From contig NZ_CP038439.1 in the NCBI RefSeq assembly GCF_004683865.2, forward strand, positions 1,590,501-1,654,500: 64,000 nt of DNA, written 5' to 3'. Source of the stretch: Paracoccus liaowanqingii. Its GTDB lineage: Bacteria > Pseudomonadota > Alphaproteobacteria > Rhodobacterales > Rhodobacteraceae. The notes under the pieces are model-generated. The model made no database searches. It was not told the origin of the DNA and worked only from the letters and a program-made list of their open reading frames with translations. Numbering within the stretch: position 1 is the stretch's first letter; the number at the start of each line of letters is the position of its first letter. This document shows, piece by piece, positions 7,042 to 12,858 of this stretch. The translations under genes and the position numbers were made by a program.

Positions 7042-7909
7042 CTGCATTGTCCTTCCGGTACCGCAGTGCCACCAGCAGATGCTTCTGCCCGTCGATCGAA
7101 GGCTTGCCGTTCTGGCCGAGCACGTCCGGGCACATGAGGGCCTGCCAGCGTTCCATAACTTGGTTGAGCGACATATCCATGATGGCAGCTGCGATGCTTG
7201 CCTTGTGCCCGCTGGTCAGCAGCTCCACCAAGCGCAGGTCATCGGCGGGGGTGAACTGACCGCTCAGGCCCTCGAGGTGCTTGACGATCCGGCGCTCGGC
7301 TAGGTTCAGGGCGCCCCACGGGCGTTCGGTGGCGGGCTTGGTGGGAGCAATATCGATTTTCTTTGTATTACCCCCCGGCGCCGGCGCGGCTTTCTTGATC
7401 GCCTTTTGATCGATGGCCGGTTTAGCGGCCACGGGCGCAGCAATTGCTGGGCTTTCTTTCTTGATCGGTTCCGACACCGGGGCGGCCTTGGCCACAGGAT
7501 CGACAGGGGTGTCGACCTCCCCCGGCATCGCCGAGACCGTCAGGTCTTGGTCAGACGTGGCCGCCTCATCCGCATCCGTCGGCAGTGCTCCACCTGAGGC
7601 CAGCTTGACCGCCGCATCGAACGCGTTCGGCTTGCGGGGCGCGAATACGATCTCCGGCCCGCGGTCAGGGCTGCCACATCCCCCCTGCCCCACATAGCTC
7701 GTGCCTTGGCCGGCATCGCTGAGGAACAGCTTGCGCCCGGTGGCGTCCTCGAACTCGGCCAGTGCTGCAGCCAGCCGCGCCAAGGCGCTTCCCTCGTCCA
7801 TCAGCTTGTGGGCGCGGTCTGCGAGCTGCGTGACGGTCATGCTGGTGAAGTGGATGCTCATGGCAGGGGTCCTTGTGCTGGGGTTTGCGGGTTTTCCTTG
7901 GGGGGTCAT
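7034..7909 (-). CDS. Phage hypothetical protein with Ala/Pro/Lys linker
   Basis: A 291-residue protein. The N-terminus is helical (TVTQLADRAHKLMDEGSAL). An Ala/Pro/Lys-rich, probably disordered linker runs about 115-190. The compact C-terminal part (about 195-285) contains LAERRIVKHLEG and HKASIAAAIMDMSLNQVMERW, the latter resembling a helix-turn-helix. The architecture suggests a DNA-binding protein. ATG 7909 is chosen because it forms an ATGA overlap with the upstream stop; ATG 7861 (MSIHFTSM) is an alternative. It lies between a probable replication-module gene and other unknowns in the leftward operon. Confidence 0.65.
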   Translation of the reverse strand: MTPQGKPANPSTRTPAMSIHFTSMTVTQLADRAHKLMDEGSALARLAAALAEFEDATGRKLFLSDAGQGTSYVGQGGCGSPDRGPEIVFAPRKPNAFDAAVKLASGGALPTDADEAATSDQDLTVSAMPGEVDTPVDPVAKAAPVSEPIKKESPAIAAPVAAKPAIDQKAIKKAAPAPGGNTKKIDIAPTKPATERPWGALNLAERRIVKHLEGLSGQFTPADDLRLVELLTSGHKASIAAAIMDMSLNQVMERWQALMCPDVLGQNGKPSIDGQKHLLVALRYRKDNADA

Positions 7910-8583
7910 GCGCTGAGCCTTTCACCGACGAAGTTGCCGCTCAGATCCGGATCCCGGCTTGCCGGACCAGCGCCCGCCCGTTCGTGGGCCTCGAACTCTG
8001 AGCAGTCCCAGATGCGCGCCAATATGCGGACGTGCCGGTTCCATTCGCTGGTGCCGATGATCTGCTCAATCGTCTCGCCTGCCGCGCGGCGGGCGCGCCG
8101 GTCCTCGAGCAGCGCCTGCTCCTCGTCGGGGAACAGTGCAAACCCCCTGTCGCGCGCCTCTGCCACATCGCGAAGCGCACCGCGACGGATCAGTTCCCGG
8201 GTTCGCAGGGCATTGCCGTAGCCCGGCATCTGACGCCCGAACTTGCCAAGCCAGTTGATCATCATGCCGATGACCTGGGCCTCCCCTGCCCCGCTCAGCG
8301 CGCCACTCGGGCGCGGGGCCTCGGCAGCGCGGCAGGCCTTGACCACCTCGCCGGGCGCCGGCCAGGCGCGGGTCGTCATGCCGGCCTCGAGGCGGCGGAT
8401 CGCGTCGTGGTACCAGTCTTGCCAGCCCTCACCCGGGGTGTGGTCGAGGATGATACGCAGGAGGCCGTCCGCATCGTCCTGCATAGCCTGAGGGTTGTTG
8501 GCGATCTGGCGCGGGGGGCTGAACCGGTTGAGCCAGTTGTTGAAGCGCATCGACAGATCGGCAGCGGCGACTTGGCTGGTCAT
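7906..8583 (-). CDS. Phage hypothetical protein, replication region
   Basis: A 225-residue, mostly helical protein, rich in Arg and Trp, directly downstream of the DUF1376 gene with ATGA overlaps at both ends. Segments such as QDWYHDAIRRLEAGMTTRAW and FGRQMPGYGNALRTRELIRR look like parts of helical replication-accessory proteins, but I cannot assign a family. In many phages the gene after a DUF1376 or replisome-organiser protein encodes a helicase-loader-like factor. That is a contextual guess only. No Walker motif is present, so it is not a DnaC-type ATPase. Confidence 0.6.
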   Translation of the reverse strand: MTSQVAAADLSMRFNNWLNRFSPPRQIANNPQAMQDDADGLLRIILDHTPGEGWQDWYHDAIRRLEAGMTTRAWPAPGEVVKACRAAEAPRPSGALSGAGEAQVIGMMINWLGKFGRQMPGYGNALRTRELIRRGALRDVAEARDRGFALFPDEEQALLEDRRARRAAGETIEQIIGTSEWNRHVRILARIWDCSEFEAHERAGAGPASRDPDLSGNFVGERLSA

Positions 8584-9440
8584 TGGCGGTACTTCTCCGG
8601 AATGTTGGCCTGGATGCCGTGGCCCTTCGGGCGGTCATCGGCGGGGCGGGGATTGTCTGACGGGCGGAGTGGAGGGGCGCGCTTTTCGGCGGCGTATCCG
8701 GCCATGGCCTCGTTCAGGACCTTGGGGCCCTTGGCGGGCGAGCCGTGGGCTCTGGCGCTATCCTTCGCCACGGTGACGATCTCGTCGTCGGTCAGGGCGA
8801 GGTCTGTGCGCCATCGACTGACGATCATTCCGGCCTCAGTCGTGATCCAGTACTTTGGGATCTGGCCGTGATGATCGAAGCCGAGGGCATGGGTGAGCCG
8901 GGGGATTATTCCCTCCCGCTCAGGCAGCCCATCAGCAGCTTTTTCAGGCGGGCCATCGGCCTCACGCGCGCTGCTGCTGCTGCTGCTGCTTTCTTTATGT
9001 AGGTTGTTGGGTTGTTGGGAAGGATGGTGCCGCGGTTCGTCCACGGTATAATCCGCGGATTGGTCCACATCATTACAATTCAGTGGCTTATCGGATTTTT
9101 CGCCGGTTTTGCGGTCGGACTGTTGCTTAACCTGACGTTCGACATAAGTGGCTTCTTGCCGTAACCTCTTAGAAATGACGACCCCATCCTCGACCGTCAG
9201 GAACTCCCTGATGACCGGCCCGATGCGGGATTTCCAAAGGCGCGGCGAGACGCGGCTGACACGGGCAAGGCGGTTGTCATCGTCTGGAAAGTCGCAGCTT
9301 TCGCGCGTCCACATCGCCATCAGAATAAGAAAGTAGGCGCCGATCTCGTCGGCCTCCAGATGCTGCGTATCGCGCTGGAAAGCATCGACCCAGATAGGGC
9401 AAGGGCGTTTTGAGCGCGATGCTTTGGCATTGAAGCTCAC
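8580..9440 (-). CDS. DUF1376 (YdaU-like) phage replication protein
   Basis: A 286-residue protein whose first 100 residues match the DUF1376/YdaU domain (PIWVDAFQRDTQHLEADEIG, then AYFLILMAMW and SPRLWKSRIGPVI). The domain is found at the head of phage replication modules and is thought to help initiate replication. A polar linker (about 105-165) includes a run of seven Ser residues encoded by a perfect trinucleotide repeat. The C-terminal part (about 180-250) is another helical domain. It overlaps rusA and the downstream gene by 4 bp each. The replication role is inferred from family and position. Confidence 0.75.
   Translation of the reverse strand: MSFNAKASRSKRPCPIWVDAFQRDTQHLEADEIGAYFLILMAMWTRESCDFPDDDNRLARVSRVSPRLWKSRIGPVIREFLTVEDGVVISKRLRQEATYVERQVKQQSDRKTGEKSDKPLNCNDVDQSADYTVDEPRHHPSQQPNNLHKESSSSSSSAREADGPPEKAADGLPEREGIIPRLTHALGFDHHGQIPKYWITTEAGMIVSRWRTDLALTDDEIVTVAKDSARAHGSPAKGPKVLNEAMAGYAAEKRAPPLRPSDNPRPADDRPKGHGIQANIPEKYRQ
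8970..8990. repeat. (GCT)7 trinucleotide repeat
   Basis: Seven perfect GCT units on plus, read as AGC (Ser) on the coding minus strand, within the linker of the DUF1376 protein. Slippage would change linker length without a frameshift. Confidence 0.95.
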
Positions 9441-9889
9441 TCGGCACCCCCGCCCACGATCAGGTCGCGCAGCTCGCGGTCGGTGCGCGGGATTGCCTCA
9501 ACCTGGACATAAGTCTCCGCGTACCGCCCCCATCGCTTTACGCACCGCGCGTCTGCCACCTGACAGTCGTCGGCCCAAGCGATCCGGCTGAGGCCGTCAG
9601 CGCAGGCTTTTTCGATATTGTCGCAGTCAGGTTTTTGCGTGTGATGCTGGCCTTCGGCCTCGGACTGCCTGCGCTTGCTCCACGATTGTGGGATGGCAAA
9701 GACCGCCACGATGCGCAGTTTGACCGGCCCCTCAATTGGGGCCGGGAAGAGTGGCCGCGCGATTTCCGCGACCTTGCGTTCAAAACCGACGGTCTCTTCG
9801 GGCGTGTACACCCGCGCCCGGCCGGCGGCGACCGTCGCCCGCGGCCTTTGTTTGGCGAAGGGCTTTCCCGGGATGGTGAACTGCACCAT
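9437..9889 (-). CDS. rusA: RusA-family Holliday junction resolvase
   Basis: A 150-residue endodeoxyribonuclease of the RusA family, which cleaves four-way junctions formed during phage recombination and replication. The N-terminal IPGKPFAKQRPRAT (6-19) is the family's opening motif. The metal-binding acidic residues are visible as KPDCDN (D88, D90) and WADD (D107/D108), followed by the conserved basic KRW (118-120). Length is typical. It overlaps the upstream gene by 1 bp and the DUF1376 gene by 4 bp. Together with the RecE-like and Sak4-like genes on the other arm, it completes a phage recombination set. Confidence 0.9.
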   Translation of the reverse strand: MVQFTIPGKPFAKQRPRATVAAGRARVYTPEETVGFERKVAEIARPLFPAPIEGPVKLRIVAVFAIPQSWSKRRQSEAEGQHHTQKPDCDNIEKACADGLSRIAWADDCQVADARCVKRWGRYAETYVQVEAIPRTDRELRDLIVGGGAE

Positions 9890-10404
9890 CAGTCGAAGTC
9901 CGACGGCTTCGGAAGGCCGGGCCGCTCGCCCTCGTCGTCACCATCTTCGTCTTCGGGCTTGGTGCCAAACATGTCGCCCTGATCCGGCTGGATGTCCGCG
10001 CCCTCCCGCTCGCCCATGAACTTTTCGCTGTCGATCATCACGACCTGGACCATCTGGCCGACGTGATCCCCGAGGACGTTCCGGTTCAGCTCGATGTTCT
10101 GGCAGGTGATCTTGGCCTCGATCCCCTTGCTGCCGCCGATCTTGACCTCGCCGAGGGTGACGACGGCATGCGGGAACTCATGGGCGGTCAGCTGGCGCAC
10201 CACGCCGCGGACGAGGTTCTTGGCAGCCAGCTCCAGCCCGTTTGCGATCTCCGCCTGCTCCGCCTCGGTGCAGAGGGCCCAGCTGGTCTTCATGTGGCGG
10301 ATCCGGCTCAGCATCGCGTCGCGGATGTCGCCCCGGAGGGTGTCGAGCTGCAGGGCATCCTCCTGCCCTTCCATGTCGTGGTGGATTTCGGCGTGTGCGT
10401 TCAT
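9889..10404 (-). CDS. Phage hypothetical protein upstream of rusA
   Basis: A 171-residue protein. The helical N-terminal half includes SRIRHMKTSWALCTEAEQAE and IANGLELAAKNLVRGVVRQL. A beta-rich segment follows (AVVTLGEVKIG, GIEAKITCQN), then a strongly acidic disordered tail (PEDEDGDDEGE). An acidic C-terminus is common in phage single-strand DNA-binding or DNA-mimic proteins, and the position next to rusA is suggestive. I do not see an OB-fold signature, however, and leave it unassigned. ATG 10404 starts MNAHAEIHHD. The 85 bp upstream hold only a small GAGCT-GGC-AGCTC palindrome (about 10459-10471). Confidence 0.65.
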   Translation of the reverse strand: MNAHAEIHHDMEGQEDALQLDTLRGDIRDAMLSRIRHMKTSWALCTEAEQAEIANGLELAAKNLVRGVVRQLTAHEFPHAVVTLGEVKIGGSKGIEAKITCQNIELNRNVLGDHVGQMVQVVMIDSEKFMGEREGADIQPDQGDMFGTKPEDEDGDDEGERPGLPKPSDFD

Positions 10405-10489
10405 GGGTGTGGTTCCGGTTCTGAGAGCCGCTGATCGCCGCGGCCGCGTGAGACGTGCAGAGCTGGCAGCTCCGCGCGGCTATGGGGTG

Positions 10490-10909
10490 TCAGGTGTCCT
10501 CGCGGGTCAGCACCGCAGCGGTCCGCTTCGCACTGTCGATGACGTCGGCGATCTGTTTGCGCGCAGTGGCCCGGCAGCCCTTGCCCATGGCCAGCTGCGT
10601 CAGCGCCATGACGGCCTCGCCGCCTTCTGCCGCCAGCTCGCCTGCCGACTGCATGAAGCAGGCAGCGTCCTCGACCTCGGGCAGCGTCTGCGTCAGCCAG
10701 CGCCGTACGGGGCGCTCCCCGACGGCATCCTCGAGGGCCATGATCTCGATCAGCGGCCAGTCCAGCTGTCCAGACTGCCGCTTGGAGATGGATCCCTTGG
10801 AGATGTCATGGCCAAGGCGGGCGCCGATCATGGCAGCGGCGGCATCGAAGCCTCCGGCCTTCTCGATCAGGTTGGCCATGAAGGCGCGGATAATCCCTCG
10901 TTCAGACAT
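10490..10909 (-). CDS. Candidate CII-like phage regulator
   Basis: A 139-residue helical protein. The first half has a helix-turn-helix-like pattern: FDAAAAMIGARLGHDISKGS, then ISKRQSGQLDWPLIEIMALE. A helical C-terminal half may oligomerise. ATG 10909 is preceded by AGAGGA with a 7-nt spacer. A hairpin (GGAAAC-CGC-GTTTCC, 10923-10937) lies just upstream of the ribosome site. It is the second gene of the leftward operon, after the Cro-like gene, which is where lambda keeps cII. The regulator role is inferred from this position and the HTH-like segment; sequence similarity to CII itself is not evident. Confidence 0.5.
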   Translation of the reverse strand: MSERGIIRAFMANLIEKAGGFDAAAAMIGARLGHDISKGSISKRQSGQLDWPLIEIMALEDAVGERPVRRWLTQTLPEVEDAACFMQSAGELAAEGGEAVMALTQLAMGKGCRATARKQIADVIDSAKRTAAVLTREDT

Positions 10910-10922
10910 CTGAGAATCCTCT

Positions 10923-10943
10923 GGAAACCGCGTTTCCTTTTTT
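10923..10943. promoter_or_regulatory. Hairpin in the cro-like/CII-like leader
   Basis: GGAAAC-CGC-GTTTCC followed by six T on the plus strand. In the leftward transcript it forms a stem ending 3 nt before AGAGGA of the downstream gene, so it could affect that gene's translation. On plus it has the form of a weak terminator. The 190-bp gap (10910-11098) also contains 8-bp arms GGCTGATG/CATCAGCC at 10978-10985 and 11013-11020. Confidence 0.4.
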
Positions 10944-11098
10944 GGCCGCCGGACCCGTGGCATCTGAGCCTGGGTGGGGCTGATGGATTTGCGAGTGGAG
11001 TGTTTGGCGTGGCATCAGCCTCACCTTTGAAGACGATCGGCGAAGCCGCAGAGCCGTGCAGACGACAAGAGCAGGACTGCGGAATGTCACGGCCGGGT

Positions 11099-11335
11099 TC
11101 ATTCGGCTGCCTCGACACTCCATCCGGGCTCAAAGTCGGACGGGGACAGTTCGACCTGACCGGCGCGAGCTGCCTCGAGGAGGCGTCGACGCGGCTTCTC
11201 CGGTACGCGCCCGCCGGTCCCGCCGCTGTCTGCGGAGGTGACCCATCGATAAACCCAGTTCACCGAACAGCCGGTGACTTCGGCAACGCGCTTTGCGCCG
11301 CCGCATTTTTTGATGATTTCCCTGGCAGGTTCCAT
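11099..11335 (-). CDS. Cro-like HTH regulator (carph-isopro type)
   Basis: A 78-residue DNA-binding protein. Residues 1-35 form a helix-turn-helix of the YdaS/Cro-like kind (IIKKCGGAKRVAEVTGCSVN, then WVYRW). The family hallmark GGTGGRVPEKPRRRLLEAAR is followed by ELSPSDF. This layout matches small phage regulators annotated as carph-isopro domain proteins. ATG 11335 has GAGG 8 nt upstream. It is the first gene of the leftward operon, transcribed divergently from the repressor, with operator O1 28 bp upstream of its start. It should act like Cro, though which operators it binds is unknown. Confidence 0.75.
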   Translation of the reverse strand: MEPAREIIKKCGGAKRVAEVTGCSVNWVYRWVTSADSGGTGGRVPEKPRRRLLEAARAGQVELSPSDFEPGWSVEAAE

Positions 11336-11362
11336 CGGCACGACCTCGCTTGTACTTATGTT

Positions 11363-11383
11363 CACTTTCCAAAATAGAAAGTG
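11363..11383. promoter_or_regulatory. Phage operator O1
   Basis: Perfect inverted repeat CACTTTC-N7-GAAAGTG with 7-bp arms, between the cro-like and repressor genes. On the minus strand a TTGAC -35-like box precedes it by the same 5-nt offset as at O4, so it probably covers the leftward early promoter. Confidence 0.7.
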
Positions 11384-11400
11384 CGAAGTCAAGCGGCAAC

Positions 11401-11415
11401 TTGCTATCTTAGCAA
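11401..11415. promoter_or_regulatory. Palindrome TTGCTA-TCT-TAGCAA in the divergent interval
   Basis: Perfect 6-bp inverted repeat with 3-bp centre, midway between O1 and O2. Its sequence is unrelated to the TTTC-N7-GAAA sites, so a second regulator may bind here. Confidence 0.4.
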
Positions 11416-11420
11416 TGTCC

Positions 11421-11441
11421 GTCTTTCGGATTCGGAAATAT
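11421..11441. promoter_or_regulatory. Phage operator O2
   Basis: TTTC-N7-GAAA core at 11424-11438, 18 bp before the repressor ATG. Same spacing as O1, O3 and O4 but weaker outer bases, consistent with autoregulation of the repressor. Confidence 0.6.
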
Positions 11442-11456
11442 CAAAAAGGGATGCGT

Positions 11457-11729
11457 ATGGAATGGCTCAAAGCAGAAATTGTCCGACGAGGGGTGACCCA
11501 GAAGGACGTAGGGGCAGCGGCAGGGCTGACCGATGTGCAGATGTCGAAGGTGCTGAGCGGCAACCGCAAGCTCAGCGCCGAGGAGGCGTCTGCGATATGG
11601 CGGCACTTCGGCTACGTTCTCCCTGACGACGAGGCCACGGATACGGACATGCGTATTCTCCAGCATTTGGCCAGATTAAGTGACGATGAAAAGACCGCTC
11701 TAGAGCGCCTGCTGAAGCGAGGCGGTTAG
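11457..11729 (+). CDS. HTH (XRE-type) phage repressor, CI position, short form
   Basis: A 90-residue protein with an N-terminal XRE-like helix-turn-helix (GVTQKDVGAAAGLTDVQMSK, then VLSGNRKLSAEEA) and a short helical C-terminus (RLSDDEKTALERLLKRG). It lacks the LexA/S24 autocleavage domain of lambda CI. ATG 11457 is chosen because AAGGG lies 6 nt upstream; ATG 11451 directly abuts it. The gene is divergent from the cro-like gene, flanked by operators, and ends in its own hairpin (11744-11768). It is the best candidate for the lysogeny repressor. Induction must use something other than RecA-driven self-cleavage. Confidence 0.7.
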   Translation: MEWLKAEIVRRGVTQKDVGAAAGLTDVQMSKVLSGNRKLSAEEASAIWRHFGYVLPDDEATDTDMRILQHLARLSDDEKTALERLLKRGG

Positions 11730-11743
11730 GATCACCGACATAT

Positions 11744-11768
11744 GCCTCCAGGGCGACCAGGAGGCTTT
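11744..11768 (+). terminator. Probable terminator of the repressor gene
   Basis: GCCTCC, 10-nt loop, GGAGGC then TTT, starting 15 bp after the repressor stop. A modest stem with a short T-run. The remaining DNA up to O3 (11769-11910) shows no gene that I accept. Confidence 0.45.
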
Positions 11769-11910
11769 CCTTCTCCCGCAGCGACAGGCTGAGGACCATT
11801 TCTTCAAGGTCTGTGTGCAAACTGTTCTCTTTTTGTTCTAATCGCAACCTAGACGTTCGGGCGCCCCGCTGTCAAAGCGCTTTTGCCCTCTCGCACCCTT
11901 ATAGCGTGTA

Positions 11911-11929
11911 AGTTTCCATTCGGGAAAGT
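11911..11929. promoter_or_regulatory. Phage operator O3
   Basis: AGTTTC-N7-GAAAGT at the head of the rightward recombination operon, 34 bp centre-to-centre from O4 and matching it in core sequence and spacing. Confidence 0.65.
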
Positions 11930-11935
11930 TTTGTG

Positions 11936-11941
11936 TTGACA
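11936..11941 (+). promoter_or_regulatory. -35 box of the rightward early promoter
   Basis: A perfect TTGACA lies between O3 and O4. The expected -10 region falls inside O4 and shows no good TATAAT match, so only the -35 is claimed. On the opposite strand TTGACT stands at the same distance from O1. Confidence 0.5.
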
Positions 11942-11944
11942 GGT

Positions 11945-11965
11945 GACTTTCGTTTATGGAAAGTC
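11945..11965. promoter_or_regulatory. Phage operator O4
   Basis: Perfect inverted repeat GACTTTC-N7-GAAAGTC with 7-bp arms, overlapping the expected -10 region of the rightward promoter. Occupancy should block the recombination/integration operon. Confidence 0.7.
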
Positions 11966-12010
11966 AGGACATAGGCAAAGCGCCTCCACACAAGCATAGG
12001 TGGGTCCAAC

Positions 12011-12178
12011 ATGTCCTCAGAACTTTCCCCTTCGCTGCCCCGTCAAGCGACACTCGAAGCCTGCGCCGGCCACGATCCCGATGCCGGGACCCACGCCACC
12101 GGCAGCCAGAAGATGCTGGTCTACATGCTGATCGGTGGGGCGCTCGGATGGGCAGTCATCGCGTGGGTGCTGCTGTGA
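12011..12178 (+). CDS. Small single-span membrane protein
   Basis: A 55-residue protein starting MSSELSPSLP, with a polar, acidic N-terminal half and one C-terminal membrane span (about 36-54, LVYMLIGGALGWAVIAWVLL). The ATG follows GGTGGG at 6 nt. Its TGA overlaps the GTG start of the next gene (GTGA), a coupling arrangement. It is the first gene of the rightward early operon, about 45 bp after operator O4. It would be expressed as soon as repression lifts. Function unknown; small membrane proteins in this position can be exclusion or host-membrane factors, but nothing here proves it. Confidence 0.55.
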   Translation: MSSELSPSLPRQATLEACAGHDPDAGTHATGSQKMLVYMLIGGALGWAVIAWVLL

Positions 12179-12390
12179 GCACCCGCGACATTCACCTCGA
12201 CATCGTTCGAGGGCGCCTGATCCGCCGTACCATCATCGGGGCCTTTGCAGGCTTGGCCATCGTGCTTGCTCTGGCGTGGTTCATTACCCTTGCAATCATT
12301 GACGGCCTGTCCCGCAGCGACTGGCCCGCCATGTGTGATGGGCTGACCACCGCTGCGGAGTGCGCGGCGCGGATAGTGGAGGCCCGCTGA
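12175..12390 (+). CDS. Small membrane protein, GTG start
   Basis: A 71-residue protein starting at GTG 12175, coupled to the preceding stop. A basic N-terminus (RDIHLDIVRGRLIRR) is followed by one strong membrane span (about 18-40, IIGAFAGLAIVLALAWFITL). A short periplasmic-looking tail carries two Cys (MCDGLTTAAECAA), which could form a disulfide. Its TGA overlaps the ATG of the next gene. The basic-in, Cys-out topology suggests an inner-membrane protein with the tail outside. No family is recognised. Confidence 0.55.
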   Translation: MSTRDIHLDIVRGRLIRRTIIGAFAGLAIVLALAWFITLAIIDGLSRSDWPAMCDGLTTAAECAARIVEAR

Positions 12391-12542
12391 TGAGCAAGAT
12401 CAACGTTTGGGGGCCAGCCGACCGCAGCGTCCCCACGCCCCTCAGCGACCACTACAAGCCGCTCTCGTGGAAGATGCGCGCCTGGCAGATTGTGACTTGG
12501 GTGCTGTTCCTGACGCTGATCGCTGCGGGGGTGGTGACATGA
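12390..12542 (+). CDS. Small C-terminally anchored membrane protein
   Basis: A 50-residue protein, MSKINVWGPA at the start, with a C-terminal hydrophobic helix (about 31-49, AWQIVTWVLFLTLIAAGVV) and a polar N-terminal half. ATG 12390 shares its first base with the preceding TGA, and its own TGA overlaps the next ATG (12539). It is the third member of a run of tiny, overlapping membrane proteins at the front of the rightward operon. The tight coupling makes it likely that all three are translated together. Confidence 0.55.
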   Translation: MSKINVWGPADRSVPTPLSDHYKPLSWKMRAWQIVTWVLFLTLIAAGVVT

Positions 12543-12847
12543 ACCGCACCCCTCTGCCCCCGATCCTTTACCTGGTCGTACGCGACTATGGCACGCTCGG
12601 TATCGGCAGCCCGGACATCACCCCGAGCCGCGACGAGGCCTACGACCATTTCACCTGCGCGACCGATGCAGGCGAGCCGGTCGCGGTCTGGCAGATCACC
12701 ACCGCCGACGGGCGGCCCGCCCGCACGACTGATGTCACCGACAGCTTCGAACACGAGCTGCAGGAGGTCTGCATCGCCCGCGATCTGGATTGGCCCACCG
12801 TGCGCCGGATCGAAGACAACCCCGCCCTGAAACTCGCCGCCGAGTAA
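12539..12847 (+). CDS. Phage hypothetical protein
   Basis: A 102-residue soluble protein starting MNRTPLPPIL, with alternating beta and alpha elements (ILYLVVRDYGTLGIG, DEAYDHFTCATDAGEPVAVW) and an acidic C-terminus. ATGA overlap with the preceding gene; 11 bp to the next start. No domain recognised. The position before the recombination genes suggests an early phage function, possibly a host-protein inhibitor or a recombination accessory, but that is guesswork. Confidence 0.55.
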   Translation: MNRTPLPPILYLVVRDYGTLGIGSPDITPSRDEAYDHFTCATDAGEPVAVWQITTADGRPARTTDVTDSFEHELQEVCIARDLDWPTVRRIEDNPALKLAAE

Positions 12848-12858
12848 GGAACCCCAAA

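Noticed and set aside
11572..11847. Minus-strand TTG-start frame opposite the repressor gene
   Set aside because: The first half looks helical and charged, but it lacks a usable Shine-Dalgarno, starts on TTG and overlaps the repressor antisense for more than half its length.
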